This document shows, in pieces, positions 44,019 through 52,817 of a DNA stretch of 64,000 nt. The stretch's first letter is position 1. Every line of letters begins with the position of its first letter. The translations under genes and the position numbers were made by a program. A model generated the notes under the pieces. It was given only the letters and a program-made list of their open reading frames with translations, had not been told where the DNA came from and searched no databases. Source of the DNA: Cryobacterium soli (lineage in GTDB: Bacteria; Actinomycetota; Actinomycetes; Actinomycetales; Microbacteriaceae); assembly GCF_003611035.1 (NCBI RefSeq), contig NZ_CP030033.1, positions 2,666,001 through 2,730,000 of the forward strand. The letters run 5' to 3'.

Positions 44019-44216
44019 GGTGCCTTTCTCGGCGATCGGGCTCACCTGGTGAGTCGCTCCTTCGAGAATCGTGCAACTGGGCCCACGGCACTGGCGGGAA
44101 TCCGACCTGCAGATGCGCGTGTGGCCCGTCCGCGCACCTCATGGCCTTTGCCGAACCAGCCTCAATTACCGTGCCCGCATACGCTGACAATATCCACCGG
44201 TGCTTACGATGAGGGG

Positions 44217-44903
44217 ATGCGCGTACTGATCGTCGAAGACGAGCCCTACCTGGCCGAGGCGATCCGCGATGGTCTCCGGCTGGAGGCCATCGCCTCGGAC
44301 ATGGTTGGCGACGGCGATACGGCGCTCGAGTACCTGGCGGTGAACGAGTACGACGCCGTCATCCTCGATCGGGACATTCCGGGCACCCATGGCGACGACG
44401 TCGCCCGCTGGATCATCACGACCGGGCTGCCCTGCCGCATCCTGATGCTGACCGCGGCCGACCTGCTCGACGAGAAGATCCGCGGCTTCGAGATCGGCGC
44501 CGACGACTACGTCACCAAGCCGTTCGAACTGCGCGAGCTCGTCATGCGCCTGCGGGCCCTGGGCCGGCGCCCGGCCGAGGGTGCGCCTCCCGTGCAGGAG
44601 TATGCCGGGCTCAGGCTGGACACGTTTCGGCGGGAGGTGTACCGGGACGGCCGTTACGTGGCCCTCACCCGCAAGCAGTTCGCCGTGCTCGAGGTTCTCC
44701 TGGCCGCCCGAGGCGGAGTGATCAGCGCCGAAACGCTGCTCGAACGGGCCTGGGACGAGAACGCCGACCCGTTCACGAACGCCGTGCGCATCACCATCTC
44801 GTCGCTGCGCAAGCGGCTCGGCGACCCCTGGCTCATCCACACGGTCGCCGGCGTGGGCTACCGGCTCGACGTCGCGGATGCCGCCGCCCCGGAGCATCCA
44901 TGA
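44217..44903 (+). CDS. OmpR-family response regulator (VanR-like)
   Basis: 228 aa from the ATG at 44217. Receiver: acidic pocket VEDE (7-9), phosphoacceptor Asp51 in VILDRDIPG, Thr in LMLTAADLL and Lys in DDYVTKPF. The DNA-binding winged helix has LTRKQFAVLEVLL, TNAVRITISSLRKRLG and VAGVGYRLD. Overlaps its sensor kinase by 4 bp. The VanY-like carboxypeptidase just downstream is the likely target, suggesting wall stress or glycopeptide sensing. Confidence 0.92.
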   Translation: MRVLIVEDEPYLAEAIRDGLRLEAIASDMVGDGDTALEYLAVNEYDAVILDRDIPGTHGDDVARWIITTGLPCRILMLTAADLLDEKIRGFEIGADDYVTKPFELRELVMRLRALGRRPAEGAPPVQEYAGLRLDTFRREVYRDGRYVALTRKQFAVLEVLLAARGGVISAETLLERAWDENADPFTNAVRITISSLRKRLGDPWLIHTVAGVGYRLDVADAAAPEHP

Positions 44904-46006
44904 GCGCCCGGCTGCGTCTCACTCTGAGCTATGCCGGGTTCCTGCTTGTGGCGGGCATCGCCCTGATGGCGCTGGTGTTCTACATCCTCCGGTTCGTGCC
45001 CGACGGCAACATCGACACTGGCGGGCCGTTCGTGCCCAATCGCGGCGACCTGGTCGCCGCGCTCTGGCCGCGCACCTGGCAGGTGCTCCTTGTGCTCCTG
45101 GTGATCGGGTTCGGCGGCGGCTGGTTTCTGGCCGGCCGGATGTTGCGCCCGCTGCAGCAGATCAACGGGGTCGCCCGACGGGTCGCCGCCGGCTCGTTCG
45201 ACGACCGGGTGCACCTGGGCGGCCCGCACGACGAGTTCCATGAACTTGCCGACACGTTCGACTCGATGCTCGACCGGCTGCAGGCCTCATTCGACGACCA
45301 GCGCCGGTTCGCCGCGAACGCCGCGCACGAGCTGCGCACCCCCTACGCGATCGAACGGTCGATGCTGGATGTCGCGCTGGCCGACCCGGCCGGCCTGGAC
45401 ATCGAGAAGCTGCTGCGCCGGCTGGACGAGACGAACCGGCGCGGTATCGAGGTGGTGGAGGCCCTGCTGTCGCTGGCGACCATCGACGAAGGCCGGGCGA
45501 TCACCCGCAGCCCGCTCGACATGGCCGAGATCGCGGGCGACGTGATCCGGGAACTCCGCCCATTGGCCGACGAGGCCGGGGTCACCGTGACGAGTGAGCT
45601 CGGCGAGGGCGACTTCGACGGCAGCGGCACGCTCGTACGCCAGGTGACGGCGAACCTGATCCTCAACGGGATCCGCCACAACACGGTGCCGCCCGGCTGG
45701 CTCGAGGTGCGCACCGAGACCGTGGCGGACGGGTCCGTGCAGCTCACGGTGAGCAACTCCGGCCCGGTCGTGGCCGCCGAGCTGCTCGGCAGCCTCACCG
45801 AGCCCTTCGTTCGTGGGGTCGCCCGCGTCGGCACGCGCTCGGCCGGCCCGGGCCGCGTGCCGGTGGGCAGCGGGCTCGGCCTCGCCCTTGTCGCCCGGGT
45901 GGTCGACGTGCACGACGCGGTGCTCGACATCGCAGCGCGCCCCGCCGGCGGACTCACCGTGACGGTGCGGTTCCCCGGACCCACTGCCTCGAACGCCGGG
46001 GAGTGA
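44900..46006 (+). CDS. Sensor histidine kinase (VanS-like)
   Basis: 368 aa. Two transmembrane segments (about 8-28 and 55-78) enclose a short extracellular loop of about 25 residues. Then HAMP (LRPLQQINGVARRVAAGSFDDRV), H-box AANAAHELRTPYAIERSML, N-box NLILNGIRHNT and G-box GSGLGLALVARVVDVH. A loop this short suggests detection of a membrane or wall signal within the bilayer. Cognate to the preceding regulator. Confidence 0.92.
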   Translation: MSARLRLTLSYAGFLLVAGIALMALVFYILRFVPDGNIDTGGPFVPNRGDLVAALWPRTWQVLLVLLVIGFGGGWFLAGRMLRPLQQINGVARRVAAGSFDDRVHLGGPHDEFHELADTFDSMLDRLQASFDDQRRFAANAAHELRTPYAIERSMLDVALADPAGLDIEKLLRRLDETNRRGIEVVEALLSLATIDEGRAITRSPLDMAEIAGDVIRELRPLADEAGVTVTSELGEGDFDGSGTLVRQVTANLILNGIRHNTVPPGWLEVRTETVADGSVQLTVSNSGPVVAAELLGSLTEPFVRGVARVGTRSAGPGRVPVGSGLGLALVARVVDVHDAVLDIAARPAGGLTVTVRFPGPTASNAGE

Positions 46007-46131
46007 CCGGCGCGGCTGTGCAGCTCTGCTGACCGGCGGTGTATCGGGAGCGTATGCGCTTCTCGCAACGCTGCGGCAACGGCCGCCCTGTTGGACTGAT
46101 GTCTCCGATCAGTTACGAAGGAGACCCATCC

Positions 46132-46710
46132 GTGTCGAAGACGAAAAAACTCGCGATTCTGAGCCTGGTGCTGGTCGGCGCCCTGGCGGCCGCTGGAACG
46201 TTTCTGGCGACAACGCCCCGTGACGGCGCATCCGCCGGTGGGGAGTTGTGGACCGCTGACCCCCACGTCATGGGTGCCGCAGACGGCCTGATCGAGGAGG
46301 GAGAGGCGGTGTCGCCCTTCGCCGACGATCTGCCGGCGATCGCCAACCTCAACCCCGAGCTGCGCGCGGCCATGCAGAACGCCGCCCGTGACGCCATTGC
46401 CGACGACATCGACTTCGTCGTCACCAGCGGTTGGCGGAGCGCCGCCTATCAACAGTCCCTGCTCGACGCCGCTGTGATCGAGTACGGCAGCCTCGAGGCG
46501 GCGGGGGAGTTCGTGCTCTCCCCCGAGCAGTCCAGGCACGTCACCGGCGAGGCCGTCGACATCGGCCGAACGGATGCAGACAGCTGGCTGAGTCAGCACG
46601 GAGCCGATTACGGGCTCTGTCAGATCTACGCCAACGAGATGTGGCACTTCGAGCTCGCGACGGAGCCGGGCGGGGACTGCCCCGCGCAGCTGCAGAACGC
46701 CGCCGGGTAG
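46132..46710 (+). CDS. VanY-like D-Ala-D-Ala carboxypeptidase
   Basis: 192 aa from the GTG at 46132 with GAAGGAG upstream. An N-terminal signal anchor (LAILSLVLVGALAAAGTFLA) leads to the peptidase_M15/VanY domain: VVTSGWRSAAYQQSLL, zinc motif SRHVTGEAVDI (SxHxxGxAxD) and WHFE. It trims terminal D-Ala from peptidoglycan stems, which lowers vancomycin binding and remodels the wall. Follows the two-component system by 125 bp. Its last 33 bp are nearly duplicated at 58008-58040. Confidence 0.9.
   Translation: MSKTKKLAILSLVLVGALAAAGTFLATTPRDGASAGGELWTADPHVMGAADGLIEEGEAVSPFADDLPAIANLNPELRAAMQNAARDAIADDIDFVVTSGWRSAAYQQSLLDAAVIEYGSLEAAGEFVLSPEQSRHVTGEAVDIGRTDADSWLSQHGADYGLCQIYANEMWHFELATEPGGDCPAQLQNAAG
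46678..46710 (+). repeat. Direct repeat DR-L (vanY 3' end)
   Basis: TGCCCCGCGCAGCTGC, three bases, ACGCCGCCGGGTAG. Identical to 58008-58040 at 31 of 33 positions, same orientation, ending at the TAG stop. Confidence 0.8.
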
Positions 46711-46747
46711 CAGACGGGGTCGTTGGGAAGCGCATGACGAGCGCCGC

Positions 46748-47743
46748 TCAGGTGCGTGCCGAAAATTCTCTCCGGATGGCGGTCTGATCGGCTCCAGAAG
46801 CGATGAGCATGGTCAGCAGTACACGGGCTTTGAGCGGATGCAACGACCCGGCAGAAATGAGACCCGCTTGTAGGAGTTCTGTTTCGCTGCCTGGGAAGGC
46901 ATACGTGCGCGAGAGCACGGTCCCTGCGCCGGTGCGGGAGGCCAGGACGACGGGGATGCGTTGCACCAGCTCACGCATGACAGGCATTCCCTCTGAGCGA
47001 AGATGCCCGCCTCCGAAGGCCTCTATCACCACCCCTTCGTAACCCCAGTCAGGAAGGGCCTCCACATAGGACATCCCGTCCCCGAGTACGGCCGTCACGA
47101 GTGCGATCCGCGGTATGGAACGCACAGGGGCATTGATTCCGAGGCGTCGGAGGGTTGAGGTGTGAAAGCGGGGCTCACCTTCATCGACCGTGCCGATGGG
47201 GCCCGTGCGCCAGGACCGAAAGGCAGAAATCGACGAGGTGTGCGTCTTGATCACGTCGCGCGCTGTGTGGATCTCATCGTTCAGCACGACAAGAACACCC
47301 CGGTCGCGGGCGGAGGGGTTCGCCGCAACCTGTACGGCGGCGAGCAGATTCGCGGGGCCGTCTGACCCGGCAAGTGAGGGGTTGCGCATAGCTCCGGTGA
47401 CTGCGATCGGTTCGGGCCGGTCCCACAGGAGGTCGAGCGCGTATGACGTCTCCTCGATCGTGTCCGTTCCTTGTGTTATCACCACTCCGGACGCACCTGC
47501 TTCCACCGCCTTGAGACAGGTGGCGATGAGCGCGGTCAGATCTGGGAAATCGAGCTCGACGGACGGTTTCTGCGCTTGCTGTACGCATGTGATGTCGGCG
47601 TGATCGCCCACCCCGGGCACACTCGCTACAAGGTCTTCCACTGTGAGAGTCGGCACTGCACCCTTCAAGTGTGCGTCCGGCACACTAGCGATGGTTCCCC
47701 CAGTGGCGACCAATGCGATCGTGGGCCGATTTTGTGTCTTCAC
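46748..47743 (-). CDS. Asparaginase family amidohydrolase
   Basis: 331 aa from the GTG at 47743, whose RBS GAAGG lies at the end of the preceding gene. Catalytic motifs are TGGTIAS (14-20; Thr17) and TQGTDTIEET (91-100; Thr94, Asp95), with GAMRNPSLAGSDGPANL and NDEIHTARDVIKTHTS, as in cytoplasmic L-asparaginases. It has no signal peptide. The enzyme releases ammonia from asparagine or a related beta/gamma-amide. Given its neighbours, the natural substrate may be a half-amide made by the deacetylase-fold hydrolase. Last gene of the island's minus-strand operon. Confidence 0.93.
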   Translation of the reverse strand: MKTQNRPTIALVATGGTIASVPDAHLKGAVPTLTVEDLVASVPGVGDHADITCVQQAQKPSVELDFPDLTALIATCLKAVEAGASGVVITQGTDTIEETSYALDLLWDRPEPIAVTGAMRNPSLAGSDGPANLLAAVQVAANPSARDRGVLVVLNDEIHTARDVIKTHTSSISAFRSWRTGPIGTVDEGEPRFHTSTLRRLGINAPVRSIPRIALVTAVLGDGMSYVEALPDWGYEGVVIEAFGGGHLRSEGMPVMRELVQRIPVVLASRTGAGTVLSRTYAFPGSETELLQAGLISAGSLHPLKARVLLTMLIASGADQTAIRREFSART

Positions 47744-47747
47744 TGAT

Positions 47748-48377
47748 CTACCTTCGGCTGTCAGCGCGCGGCGCCGACCTGGTCATTACATCTTTGAGCG
47801 ATTTGAGCATTTCGGTTTCGGTTCCAGTAGAGAGTGATTCGCTGAAGGTGAACTGCACGGATCCGCGTCCAGGCAGGGCGGAGATGGGCGACGCACGGAT
47901 GCGCCCGTCGATGAACTCCACCGCGACCGGCCCTCGCTCGGTGTGAGCGAGAGCCGACGCGGAAATCAGCGATCCGTGGCGTGCCGAGATGATGGCGGCG
48001 AACCACCAGGCGAATGCCTCCCAGTGCACGCCCGACGGGAGGGAGGTCGTGAATGTGCCCGCCTGGGCGTCCCCGTGATCGTGGTCGTTGGTGCAAGCCG
48101 CCTCGAGCGGAGCCGAGTCGTGCGGCAGAGCGAAGAGCGCTCGGAACGCCTCGACGGCGGACGGGACGCCGGTGACGATCCTGCTCCCGCCGGTCGGCGA
48201 CGCGACCAGGAGTGCGGTGCCTGCAAGTGTGACTGAGATGCGCCCAGCACGCTCAGACACAACAGGATGGAGAATCGCCACAAGTCGCAGCAGGGACTCT
48301 GCACGTTCGGACTTGCCGTTCGGAACCCCCATCGCATACCAGTCGACCGTGGGCCGTACTCCGCACGCACCGCACAT
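47748..48377 (-). CDS. CGACG-motif protein of unknown function
   Basis: 209 aa from the ATG at 48377, 4 bp after the deacetylase-fold gene. The start MCGACGVRPTVDWYAMGV carries a CxxC pair that could bind a metal. The rest is soluble: GRISVTLAGTALLVASPTGGSRIVTGVPSAVEAF, an acidic His-rich stretch TNDHDHGD, and WEAFAWWFAAI. I recognise no family. Its tight position between two amide/imide-type hydrolases suggests a cofactor, chaperone or accessory role in the same pathway. Confidence 0.75.
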   Translation of the reverse strand: MCGACGVRPTVDWYAMGVPNGKSERAESLLRLVAILHPVVSERAGRISVTLAGTALLVASPTGGSRIVTGVPSAVEAFRALFALPHDSAPLEAACTNDHDHGDAQAGTFTTSLPSGVHWEAFAWWFAAIISARHGSLISASALAHTERGPVAVEFIDGRIRASPISALPGRGSVQFTFSESLSTGTETEMLKSLKDVMTRSAPRADSRR

Positions 48378-48383
48378 CTCCGG

Positions 48384-49283
48384 TCAGTACTCGCGCGGTC
48401 GGTCGGTTTGGTCGAAGGGAAAGCGTGTCCGGAAATCGGTCGCGATCTCGTCCATGGTGACGAATTTGACGCCCTCATGTTGACCGATGTACTCGATCAG
48501 CCGCTCGAGCATGAGCAGAACCTGTGGACGACCCGCCACGTCCGGGTGGATAGTGATGGGGAATGTTGCATAGTCGAGTTCGCGGTAGACCCAGTCGAAC
48601 TGGTCGCGCCACATCTGCTCAATGTCGCGCGGGTTCACGAAGCCGTGGCTGTTGGGACTCGACTTGATGAACATCATGGGAGGCAGGTCGTCGACATACC
48701 AGTTCGCTGCGATCTCGACCAGGTCGACCGGCTTTCCGTGCTGGAGCGGAACCATCCACTCGTTGGGGTGCTTCGAATAGTCGATCGGCGTCCACGAGTC
48801 GCCGACGATCGAGTAGTACGGCACGAAGTCCTTGTGCTGCTGGCTGTGGTCGTAGGAGAAACCGAACTTCTTGAGCAGTCTCGGGGTGTACTCGCTGAGC
48901 TCCCACCACGGTGCGACATAGCCTTTCGGAGGCTGTGACGTCAGCGCCGTGATGAGCTCGACGGACTTCTCCATGACCGCGTCCTCCTGGGCTTCGGTCA
49001 TCGCGACGGGGTTCTCGTGGCTGTAGCCGTGTGCCCCGATCTCGTGACCGGCGTCGAAGATCATCCGTGCCTGGTCAGGGAACGTTTCGAGGGAGTGCCC
49101 GGGGATGAACCAGGTCGTCTTGATGTTCTTGCGCTCGAAGAGCGTCAGGAGCCGAGGCACGCCGACCTGGCCGGCGAAGATGCCGCGCTGGATGTCTGAC
49201 GGGGAATCGGCGCCGCCATACGAGCCCAGCCAGCCGGCTACCGCGTCGACGTCCACACCGAAGGAGACGAATATTTCTTTCAC
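48384..49283 (-). CDS. Polysaccharide-deacetylase-fold hydrolase (PgdA/PuuE-like)
   Basis: 299 aa from the GTG at 49283 (AAGGAA eight bases upstream). NodB fold: acidic motif [11 protein letters not shown] (Asp11/Asp13), zinc pair in AHGYSHENP (His85, His89), then [23 protein letters not shown] and [12 protein letters not shown]. No signal peptide, so it acts in the cytoplasm. This argues against wall deacetylation and towards the allantoinase (PuuE) or cyclic-imide-hydrolase members of the fold. Downstream lie the CGACG protein and asparaginase genes. Confidence 0.85.
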   Translation of the reverse strand: MKEIFVSFGVDVDAVAGWLGSYGGADSPSDIQRGIFAGQVGVPRLLTLFERKNIKTTWFIPGHSLETFPDQARMIFDAGHEIGAHGYSHENPVAMTEAQEDAVMEKSVELITALTSQPPKGYVAPWWELSEYTPRLLKKFGFSYDHSQQHKDFVPYYSIVGDSWTPIDYSKHPNEWMVPLQHGKPVDLVEIAANWYVDDLPPMMFIKSSPNSHGFVNPRDIEQMWRDQFDWVYRELDYATFPITIHPDVAGRPQVLLMLERLIEYIGQHEGVKFVTMDEIATDFRTRFPFDQTDRPREY

Positions 49284-49343
49284 AGTGCTAGTTCCTTTTC
49301 TGGCCGCCCGCACGGCCGATCGTTGGTTGACTTGCGGGCCGGG

Positions 49344-49372
49344 CCCCGTGGGCGCTGACGCGCCACACGGGG
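49344..49372 (-). terminator. Intra-cluster stem-loop
   Basis: CCCCGTG-G-GGCGC and GCGCC-A-CACGGGG pair across a short loop, 10-38 bp past the cupin gene stop. It may end or attenuate transcription before the hydrolase genes. Confidence 0.6.
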
Positions 49373-49381
49373 TGGGGTCAC

Positions 49382-50245
49382 CTAAACCTGCTGCTCGTGC
49401 CCCGGGGCGGTTGAGTACGCGCCCCAGGGTTCGGTCCTGGGGCGGTCTGCTTCGAATGGAGTGACGTCGAGATACTCCGTCACTCTCTCGAGGCCTCCCG
49501 GCCGGTGACCGAAGTCGGTGCGGTACGGCTCAAGCGCGTGATGGATCATCAGGCTTCCCCACTGGGTGCCGAAGGGGCCGTGCAAGGTCCCCGCCGGGTT
49601 GGCGTGGTAGCTCGAGGTGCCTGCATTGCCGCGCTCCACCATGAAGAAGTCGCCGTCGAGATAGATCATTTCTTCCCAGGTGTTGTGAAACTCGACCTCG
49701 TCAGAAACGAAGCCCGGCAGAAAGAGTAGGAGATTGAGAAATCCCACCGGGGAGGTCCCGGCGTTCTCAGTGCTTCCCTGCCGAAGACGTTTCACGGCGA
49801 CGCCTCGGTTGCCGACGATTTCCCACGGCAGCTCGCGGCTTGCGGCGATGAAGACGCGTCCGCCGGGGTAACAGTCTTCCGTGGCGAATTGCTCGTTGAC
49901 GAAGAGGAGGAATGAGGCTCCTTCGACGCTCGTCAGTGAGAGAGAGCCGGCTTCGTGGGGAATGCCGACAAACCCGCCGACGGAAACCTGGGCGCTGTCA
50001 GTGCTCAGGCTTCCGCCCGTCACGAAGATCTCGGCGACACCGGGGCCCGCAACGGCGCCAGTCCAGCCCGCCGGAACGCTCAGTGCCCACGTCCGGCTCA
50101 GCCGGTCATCCGATTCGCTGAGGAGGCGACTTTGTGCACCATCGAAGGTGCCCCAGGCATCCGTCGGATACGGCATCCACGCTTGGTCATCGATGCTGTG
50201 CCATCGGACGGCATCGCGAGATCGCGTGGTGGAGGAGGACTCCAT
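49382..50245 (-). CDS. Cupin-fold protein (DUF4437-like)
   Basis: 287 aa from the ATG at 50245, overlapping the binding-protein stop by one base. Two cupin-like halves are visible. The first has [26 protein letters not shown] with [16 protein letters not shown]. The second has [24 protein letters not shown] and [20 protein letters not shown], offering His and Glu metal ligands. It could be a small-molecule dioxygenase, isomerase or sensor of the imported substrate. Confidence 0.78.
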   Translation of the reverse strand: MESSSTTRSRDAVRWHSIDDQAWMPYPTDAWGTFDGAQSRLLSESDDRLSRTWALSVPAGWTGAVAGPGVAEIFVTGGSLSTDSAQVSVGGFVGIPHEAGSLSLTSVEGASFLLFVNEQFATEDCYPGGRVFIAASRELPWEIVGNRGVAVKRLRQGSTENAGTSPVGFLNLLLFLPGFVSDEVEFHNTWEEMIYLDGDFFMVERGNAGTSSYHANPAGTLHGPFGTQWGSLMIHHALEPYRTDFGHRPGGLERVTEYLDVTPFEADRPRTEPWGAYSTAPGHEQQV

Positions 50246-51903
50246 CAGTCGGCATCCGTGAACGACGCCTGCGAGAGATCCACGCCGCCGTCGGTACGCC
50301 ACGTCCAGCCGGTCAGATCGCTCGCGAAAGCGACTGTCGGACCCACGCCGGCGATCGGGATGTTGGGGGCGTCCTGCATCCAGATGACCTCAGCCTCGTT
50401 CCAGGCGCGTGCCGCTGCCTCCGACGTCACATCGCCGGCGGCGTACCCGCGCTCGAGGGCGTCTGTGAACGGCTGGCTGGTCCAGCCGGTGTCGGTGCTG
50501 CCGGGGTTGTTCACCCACTGCAGAACGTACGGCGGCGAGAGGTTCCAGGGCGCACCCCAGCCGATGTAGGCCTCTCCCTGTTGCTTGTCCTGCTTCTCAG
50601 AGACCTGCGCCGGGGTGAGCTCTTCGATGGAGAGCGCGAAGCCTGCGTCGCTGGCGGTGTCGCGAAGGATCACGGCGATGTCCGAGGCGATCGGATCGGC
50701 GTTACTGATGGTCAGCGTCACCGGAACCGGCGTGGTGATGCCGGCGGCGGTCAGGAGAGCCTTGGCCGCAGCGGGGTCGTAGTCAGGCTTCGGAAGGCCC
50801 TCGTCGGTGTAACCGGTCACGTCGGGATTGAGGAAGCCGAACTGCCGCTCGGCCTGACCGGAGTAGACATCCTTGATGATGCGCTCGTAGTCGACCGCGT
50901 GGGACAGGGCCTGGCGTACTTCCACCTTGTCGAACGGGGCTTTGGTCACGACCAGGGTGAGGAAGAGTCGCTGGTTCGTGGCGATGGCGGGGATGAAGAC
51001 CGCGGGGTTGTCCGCGAGAGAGGCCATGTCGGATGGTCGAAGGGCGACCGCGACATCAGCGTCGCCCGAACGCACCGCGTTCAGCCGGTTGCCGACTTCG
51101 GGTACGACGCGTCGTACGATGCGATCGATCGCGGGGGCCCCGCCGACGTGGTCTTCGTTCGCAACGAGCACGGTTTCTGCACCGTCGGTGAGACTCTCGA
51201 TTTCGTACGGACCGAATCCGTAGTTGTCGTAGCTCGTGGCGGCCCACTTGACCGCATAGGGGTCTTCAGCCGTGGCCTGCTCCTGCAGGAAGGTGGAGTC
51301 GTAGACGATTCCCATCGGAAGCGCCAAGGAGCCGAGCAGTGTCAGGCCGTCCGACGCCCGCGGGATCGTGATCGCGACCGTGGAGTCGTCGACCTTGGTC
51401 ACCTGGTCCGCGCTGGTCAGTCCCGCAGTCGCGAGGAGACCTGCTGAGATGCCGACAGTGTTCTCGTCGAACTTGCGCTGGAACGACCAGACGACGTCAT
51501 CGGCGGTCAGCGGGTTGCCTGCCTGGCTGACCACCCCGTCAGCGAGATGGAAGGTGTACGTGAGACCGTCCTCGCTGACATCGTAGGTCTCGGCCAGGTA
51601 GCCGGCGAAGTTGGAGATGTCCTGCTTGATGACGCCCTCATCCTCGCCCTCCACGTAGTCCATCCGAACGAGCGTGCCGTTCAGGAGCGTCTGAAGATCG
51701 ATGTAATCCTCACTGTTCACATACCCGGAGTCCCAACTGATCTGGGTCGCCTGGCTGGGCATCACCATGATGGCGGTGTCCCCGGTTGCCGCGTCGTTTC
51801 GGGGTGCGCCGCTGCATCCGGCAAGCAGCACGCCTGCAGTCGTGAGGACGCCCACGATCGCGCCCAAGCGACCAAGTCGGGTCTTCTTGTGTGTTCGATT
51901 CAC
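50245..51903 (-). CDS. Dpp/Opp-type ABC substrate-binding lipoprotein (SBP family 5)
   Basis: 552 aa from the GTG at 51903 (AAAGGAAA upstream). Signal peptide with lipobox LAGC (Cys at about residue 27). SBP_bac_5 features: GLTYTFHLADGVVSQAGNPLTADDVVWSFQR (about 120-150), VRQALSHAVDYERIIKDVYSGQAE, and GYTDEGLPKPDYDPAAAKALL. The family binds peptides, nickel chelates, opines and other small zwitterions. It is the fifth gene of the importer block and sets substrate specificity. Confidence 0.92.
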   Translation of the reverse strand: MNRTHKKTRLGRLGAIVGVLTTAGVLLAGCSGAPRNDAATGDTAIMVMPSQATQISWDSGYVNSEDYIDLQTLLNGTLVRMDYVEGEDEGVIKQDISNFAGYLAETYDVSEDGLTYTFHLADGVVSQAGNPLTADDVVWSFQRKFDENTVGISAGLLATAGLTSADQVTKVDDSTVAITIPRASDGLTLLGSLALPMGIVYDSTFLQEQATAEDPYAVKWAATSYDNYGFGPYEIESLTDGAETVLVANEDHVGGAPAIDRIVRRVVPEVGNRLNAVRSGDADVAVALRPSDMASLADNPAVFIPAIATNQRLFLTLVVTKAPFDKVEVRQALSHAVDYERIIKDVYSGQAERQFGFLNPDVTGYTDEGLPKPDYDPAAAKALLTAAGITTPVPVTLTISNADPIASDIAVILRDTASDAGFALSIEELTPAQVSEKQDKQQGEAYIGWGAPWNLSPPYVLQWVNNPGSTDTGWTSQPFTDALERGYAAGDVTSEAAARAWNEAEVIWMQDAPNIPIAGVGPTVAFASDLTGWTWRTDGGVDLSQASFTDAD

Positions 51904-51935
51904 TGGGTGTTTCCTTTCAATTGTTAGGTGAGAAT

Positions 51936-52814
51936 TCAGGCTCGGGGTCGTCCGAAGACGGTGTTCGCGGCCGCGGAGAAAGCGGAGACGGTCGCCGCGA
52001 GTGCGGCGGCGGGGAAGGCTGCGGACCACCACTGGCCGGCGAGTGCGTCGCTGGCGCCGCTGGCGATCATCCCGCCCCACTCCGGCGTGGGCGGCGGCAT
52101 GCCCGCGCCGATGAACCCCAGTCCGGCGGTGAGGATGATGCTGATCGCGAAGATGACGGACGAGTTCTGCAACGCCGGCCAGGCGGCGTTGGGCAGGACG
52201 TGCCGGATAGTGAGAGCGAACTCGCTCTCACCCGCCATCCGGCCGGCATCGACGAAAGCCTCGCGGCGGATGCGCAGGACCTCAGTGCGTGTGAGCCTGG
52301 TCTGTCCGGCGCAGAGGACCACTGACATGAAGGTGACGAGCGTTGTCGCGTTCGCCCCGAACATCGCCACCACCACAAGACCGAGCACGACCGCGGGGAT
52401 GGACTCCATGAGGTCGATGAGGCGCGCCAGGCCCCGCCCGACCCACGCCCGTAGGCCGCGCGATGACTCGCTCATGCCGATCACGAGACCGAGGGCGATC
52501 CCGATGACGGTCGCGAACAGGGCGGTGAGCAGGGCAATCGGTAGATCGACCTGAAAGGCGGCTATCGTGCGGGAGAAGACGTCCAGACCCGCGGAATCGG
52601 TGCCGAACCAGTTCGTGGCACTGGGCGGCTGTGACGCGCTTCCCGCGCCACGTTCGGGATCGAACGGCGTGATGAGCCGGGCGAATACCGCGATGAGCAG
52701 AACGACGGCCAGGGGCACGAGCATCGGCCAGTGGTGGCGGTACTGGGAGGCGGCCGACCGGAAACGGGCCGACGCCGCGTTGCGTTGCGGCACAGTGGGT
52801 GCTGTCGTGGTCAT
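51936..52814 (-). CDS. Dpp/Opp-type ABC permease (DppC-like)
   Basis: 292 aa. One transmembrane segment near residues 32-50, the family motif NWFGTDSAGLDVFSRTIAA, then five segments. The EAA loop lies in RREAFVDAGRMAGESEFALTIRHVLPN. It pairs with the DppB-like permease encoded 3 bp upstream. Confidence 0.92.
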   Translation of the reverse strand: MTTTAPTVPQRNAASARFRSAASQYRHHWPMLVPLAVVLLIAVFARLITPFDPERGAGSASQPPSATNWFGTDSAGLDVFSRTIAAFQVDLPIALLTALFATVIGIALGLVIGMSESSRGLRAWVGRGLARLIDLMESIPAVVLGLVVVAMFGANATTLVTFMSVVLCAGQTRLTRTEVLRIRREAFVDAGRMAGESEFALTIRHVLPNAAWPALQNSSVIFAISIILTAGLGFIGAGMPPPTPEWGGMIASGASDALAGQWWSAAFPAAALAATVSAFSAAANTVFGRPRA

Positions 52815-52817
52815 GGG

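Noticed and set aside
48384..49283. Secreted chitin or peptidoglycan deacetylase
   Set aside because: There is no signal peptide or membrane anchor, and its neighbours are amide-metabolism and transport genes.
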